This document shows, piece after piece, positions 5,552 to 7,442 of a stretch of DNA of 7,442 bases. Position 1 is the first letter of the stretch. Each line of letters starts with the position of its first letter. This stretch comes from Clostridia bacterium (GTDB lineage: Bacteria > Bacillota > Clostridia > Christensenellales > Borkfalkiaceae), in NCBI GenBank assembly GCA_017646945.1, contig JAGCLN010000058.1, positions 1-7,442 of the forward strand, written 5' to 3'. The notes beneath the pieces were generated by a model. The model had not been told where the DNA came from. It searched no databases and saw only the letters and a list, made by a program, of their open reading frames with translations. Position numbers and translations under genes: made by a program.

Positions 5552-7183
5552 GTGAATAGCATTGATGCATTAACTTTAAAAAGTATGCTTATTGCAGGCG
5601 CTAACGAACTTAGTGCGAATTTAAAAATTGTTAACGAACTCAACGTATTCCCCGTTCCTGATGGCGATACAGGTTTTAATATGCTCAAAACCGTTGAAGG
5701 CGGTATCGTTAAAATAAACGATTACAATGGCGATAGCGTTTCCGATATTATTTCCGCTTACGCAAGCGGTGCTTTGCTTGGTGCAAGGGGTAATTCGGGC
5801 GTTATCTTATCCCAAATGTTCAAAGGTATAGCAAACGGGTTAAAAGGCGTTTCATCTGCAACGGTTAGTCATTTGAAACAGGCGTTTAACGAAGGTGTTA
5901 AATGCTCATACTCGGCAGTTCAAAACCCCGTTGAAGGAACTATTTTAACCGTGTTCCGTATGGCTACTGAATACGCTTGCGCAAACGTTAGTGACGATGC
6001 TACCGTTGAAGAATTTATCAAAGCCCACGTTGAAGAAGCATCAAAAGTTCTCGTTCAAACTAAAGAGATGCTTCCCGTGTTAAAGGAATCTGACGTTGTT
6101 GATAGTGGTGGCGCAGGTCTTGTTTATATTGAAGACGGTTGGCTTAAAATGTTAACCGGTGAAGAAATCGCCGTTACCTTTGATGCACCCGAAGACGAAA
6201 ATAGTTTCGTTGACTTATCTTTATTTACTAGCGATAGCGTTTTAACTTACGGCTACTGCACCGAGTTTTTATTAAGGCTTCAAAATTCTAAGGTAGACGT
6301 TGAAAGTTTTGACGAAAAGGTTATAGTTTCTGAACTTGAAAGTTTGGGTGGGGATAGTATCGTTGCGTTCAAGACCGAAGATATCGTTAAAATTCACGTT
6401 CATACTAAAGAACCAGGCTCAGTGCTTAACGTTTGCCAACGCTACGGCGAGTTTTTAACCTTAAAAGTTGAGAACATGACTCTTCAACACAATGAAACAA
6501 AAAAGAAAACCCCCGCTAAAAAAGTAGGCGTTGTTGCCGTTGCAACGGGCGATGGTTTAAAAGAACTTTTTACAAGCCTTGGTGCTGATATTATCGTGGA
6601 TGGTGGTCAAACTTCCAACCCGTCAACTCAAGATTTTATTTCGGCGTTCGATAGCGTTAACGCAAAAAATATATTCGTTCTTCCCAACAACTCAAACGTT
6701 ATCTTAACGGCTATGCAATCGGCTAAAATGTATGAAAACGCTAACGTTTACGTTATCAACACTAAAACTTTGCAACAGGGCTACGTTGCGCTTTCGCTCG
6801 TAAATACCGAAGCGGAAGATTATGAAGAACATATTGCCGAAATCGAGCAAATGCTTGAAGACGTTGTTGGTATAGACGTAACTTACGCCGTTAGAAACGC
6901 CACCGTTGACGGAAAATGCGTTATTCAAGGCGATTATATGGGAATAAGCGGTAAAAAACTTCTTGCAACCGCGAGTGATAAAGTTACCGCAACTATCTTA
7001 GCAATCAAAGAAGTTGCCGACCTTGAAGATAAAGAACTCTTAACCGTATTTATCGGTGCCGACGTTACTGATGCCGAGCGCGAATCCTTTGAATCTCAAG
7101 TCGCTCAGTCCTTCCCCTTTTTAGAGTACGTTCCCTACGAAGGTGGTCAAGAGGTGTATTCCTTCCTTATTTGTATCGAATAA
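5552..7183 (+). CDS. fakA: Fatty acid kinase ATP-binding subunit FakA (DAK2/YloV family)
   Basis: FakA is the cytoplasmic kinase subunit that uses ATP to phosphorylate a fatty acid held by a FakB (DegV-family) partner. The acyl-phosphate then feeds phospholipid synthesis through PlsX/PlsY. The 543-aa length fits the family. The N-terminal DhaL/DAK2 domain (about 1-200) shows NVFPVPDGDTG at 31-41, with the Mg/nucleotide-binding Asp37 and Asp39, GARGNSGVILSQ at 77-88, then VEGTILTVFR and DVVDSGGAGL. The middle domain has YGYC (Cys236) and HVH (His282, His284), matching the Cys-His-His zinc site I recall from Staphylococcus aureus FakA. The C-terminal domain carries VAVATGDGLKELF and GGQTSNPST (351-359; the family usually has GGQTMNPST). 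The Asp23-family gene (yloU) that precedes yloV in Bacillus is absent here. Instead fakA stands alone behind a terminator, a phased-repeat promoter and a palindrome. No FakB gene is in the window. The reading frame is intact and all key residues are present. Confidence 0.94.
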   Translation: MNSIDALTLKSMLIAGANELSANLKIVNELNVFPVPDGDTGFNMLKTVEGGIVKINDYNGDSVSDIISAYASGALLGARGNSGVILSQMFKGIANGLKGVSSATVSHLKQAFNEGVKCSYSAVQNPVEGTILTVFRMATEYACANVSDDATVEEFIKAHVEEASKVLVQTKEMLPVLKESDVVDSGGAGLVYIEDGWLKMLTGEEIAVTFDAPEDENSFVDLSLFTSDSVLTYGYCTEFLLRLQNSKVDVESFDEKVIVSELESLGGDSIVAFKTEDIVKIHVHTKEPGSVLNVCQRYGEFLTLKVENMTLQHNETKKKTPAKKVGVVAVATGDGLKELFTSLGADIIVDGGQTSNPSTQDFISAFDSVNAKNIFVLPNNSNVILTAMQSAKMYENANVYVINTKTLQQGYVALSLVNTEAEDYEEHIAEIEQMLEDVVGIDVTYAVRNATVDGKCVIQGDYMGISGKKLLATASDKVTATILAIKEVADLEDKELLTVFIGADVTDAERESFESQVAQSFPFLEYVPYEGGQEVYSFLICIE

Positions 7184-7313
7184 TTTTAAGCCGTTATAAA
7201 CGGCGCAATACTGCGTTACTGTTATCAATCCGTGACCGTAATGACCAAAAAGGTCTATTACGCCCAACGGCTTGCTAACGAGCCTTGTCTTGCTTGTTTC
7301 TAACGTCTTAAAA
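7184..7313. repeat. Fold-back element, copy 1 (candidate structured RNA or hairpin element)
   Basis: This 130-bp unit starts at the base after the fakA stop and is bounded by inverted repeats: 7184-7201 pairs with 7296-7313 at 16 of 18 positions (ends TTTTAAG/CTTAAAA). After a 3-by-2 internal loop, 7205-7210 pairs with 7288-7293 (5 of 6). A central hairpin pairs 7230-7233 with 7267-7270, then 7237-7246 with 7252-7262 (one bulged T at 7256), around an AAAAA loop. Between outer stem and central hairpin lie CTGCGTTACTG (7211-7221) and CGAGCCTTG (7279-7287), both identical in copy 2. No T-run follows, so it is not an ordinary terminator of fakA. The strand of any transcript is undetermined. It may be a structured non-coding RNA, a MITE-like element or an intergenic repeat family. 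Confidence 0.7.
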
Positions 7314-7317
7314 CGAG

Positions 7318-7442
7318 TTTTAAGCCGCTATTTGCTTCGTATATCTGCGTTACTGCTTAGTGTTTTGACTTCGATGACCAAAAAGGTCAATCTCACCCAA
7401 AACCCTTCGCGAGCCTTGATATACTTGCAACTAACGTCTTAA
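7318..7442. repeat. Fold-back element, copy 2 (runs to the window edge)
   Basis: The second tandem copy begins 4 bp (CGAG) after copy 1, at a period of 131-134 bp. It repeats the architecture: 7320-7335 pairs with 7427-7442 (13 of 16), an internal loop of 3 by 2 bases follows, 7339-7344 pairs perfectly with 7419-7424, and GTTTTG (7362-7367) pairs with CAAAAC (7398-7403). The same tip, ATGACCAAAAAGGTC, occupies 7374-7388. Blocks identical to copy 1 are TTTTAAGCCG, CTGCGTTACTG, the tip, CGAGCCTTG and CTAACGTCTTAA. The stems between them differ in sequence but remain paired. The right end is cut by the window two bases short of the expected CTTAAAA, and further copies may follow. Confidence 0.7.

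Noticed and set aside
7190..7204. GCCGTT-ATA-AACGGC as the fakA terminator
   Set aside because: It is a perfect 6-bp hairpin but no T-run follows, and the same bases take part in the larger fold shared with copy 2.
7241..7303. Tiny ORFs starting MTKKV in both fold-back units (7241-7303, 20 aa; 7374-7442, 23 aa)
   Set aside because: Neither has a ribosome binding site, and after MTKKV the peptides are unrelated because the frames shift between copies. The conserved ATGACCAAAAAGGTC is fully explained as a hairpin tip.
7184..7313. Fold-back units as integron attC sites
   Set aside because: Length and imperfect palindromy fit, but the ends do not follow RYYYAAC ... GTTRRRY in the required orientation, and there are no gene cassettes between the units.

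Overview
The window reads as a piece of chromosome from a low-GC, Gram-positive-type (Firmicutes, probably uncultured Clostridia) bacterium. The evidence is AT-rich intergenic DNA, strong AGGAGG-type ribosome binding sites, consensus sigma-A promoters, U-tailed intrinsic terminators, and a full-length YloV/FakA-type fatty acid kinase subunit. The exact lineage cannot be fixed from the sequence. All convincing genes lie on the + strand.

Layout. (1) 1-96 is the C-terminal end of elongation factor G, the 3' part of a str-type locus. (2) 97-1477 holds a near-consensus promoter, tuf (EF-Tu, 401 aa) and a strong terminator. (3) 1583-5413 is a self-contained transcription unit. It has a consensus promoter, a structured leader of about 115 nt with several hairpins, a 43-aa small ORF (1734-1865, below usual annotation limits), and a 1159-aa exported multidomain protein (1877-5356) whose ribosome binding site overlaps the stop of the small ORF. 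It ends in a terminator whose stem shares its sequence with the tuf terminator. (4) 5414-7183 holds an unusual promoter region with 10-bp-phased A-tracts and a 21-bp palindrome, followed by fakA, which starts at GTG. (5) 7184-7442 is non-coding. It holds two tandem copies of a fold-back element of about 130 bp, and the second copy runs to the window edge.

How the parts relate. EF-G and EF-Tu are the translation elongation GTPases. FakA phosphorylates fatty acids presented by a FakB partner that is not in this window. The small ORF and the exported protein form a probable two-gene operon: a secreted protein with an X2/Ig-like domain and two diverged beta-helix-like (GLUG-like) modules, probably an adhesin or glycan-interacting protein, with no visible wall anchor.

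The most promising undescribed signal is the tandem fold-back element after fakA. Its two copies keep identical loop and junction blocks, while their stem arms have changed sequence together so that base pairing is preserved. That is the signature of a structured RNA, or of a DNA hairpin under structural selection. The second most interesting item is the 43-aa ORF, translationally coupled to the giant secreted protein.
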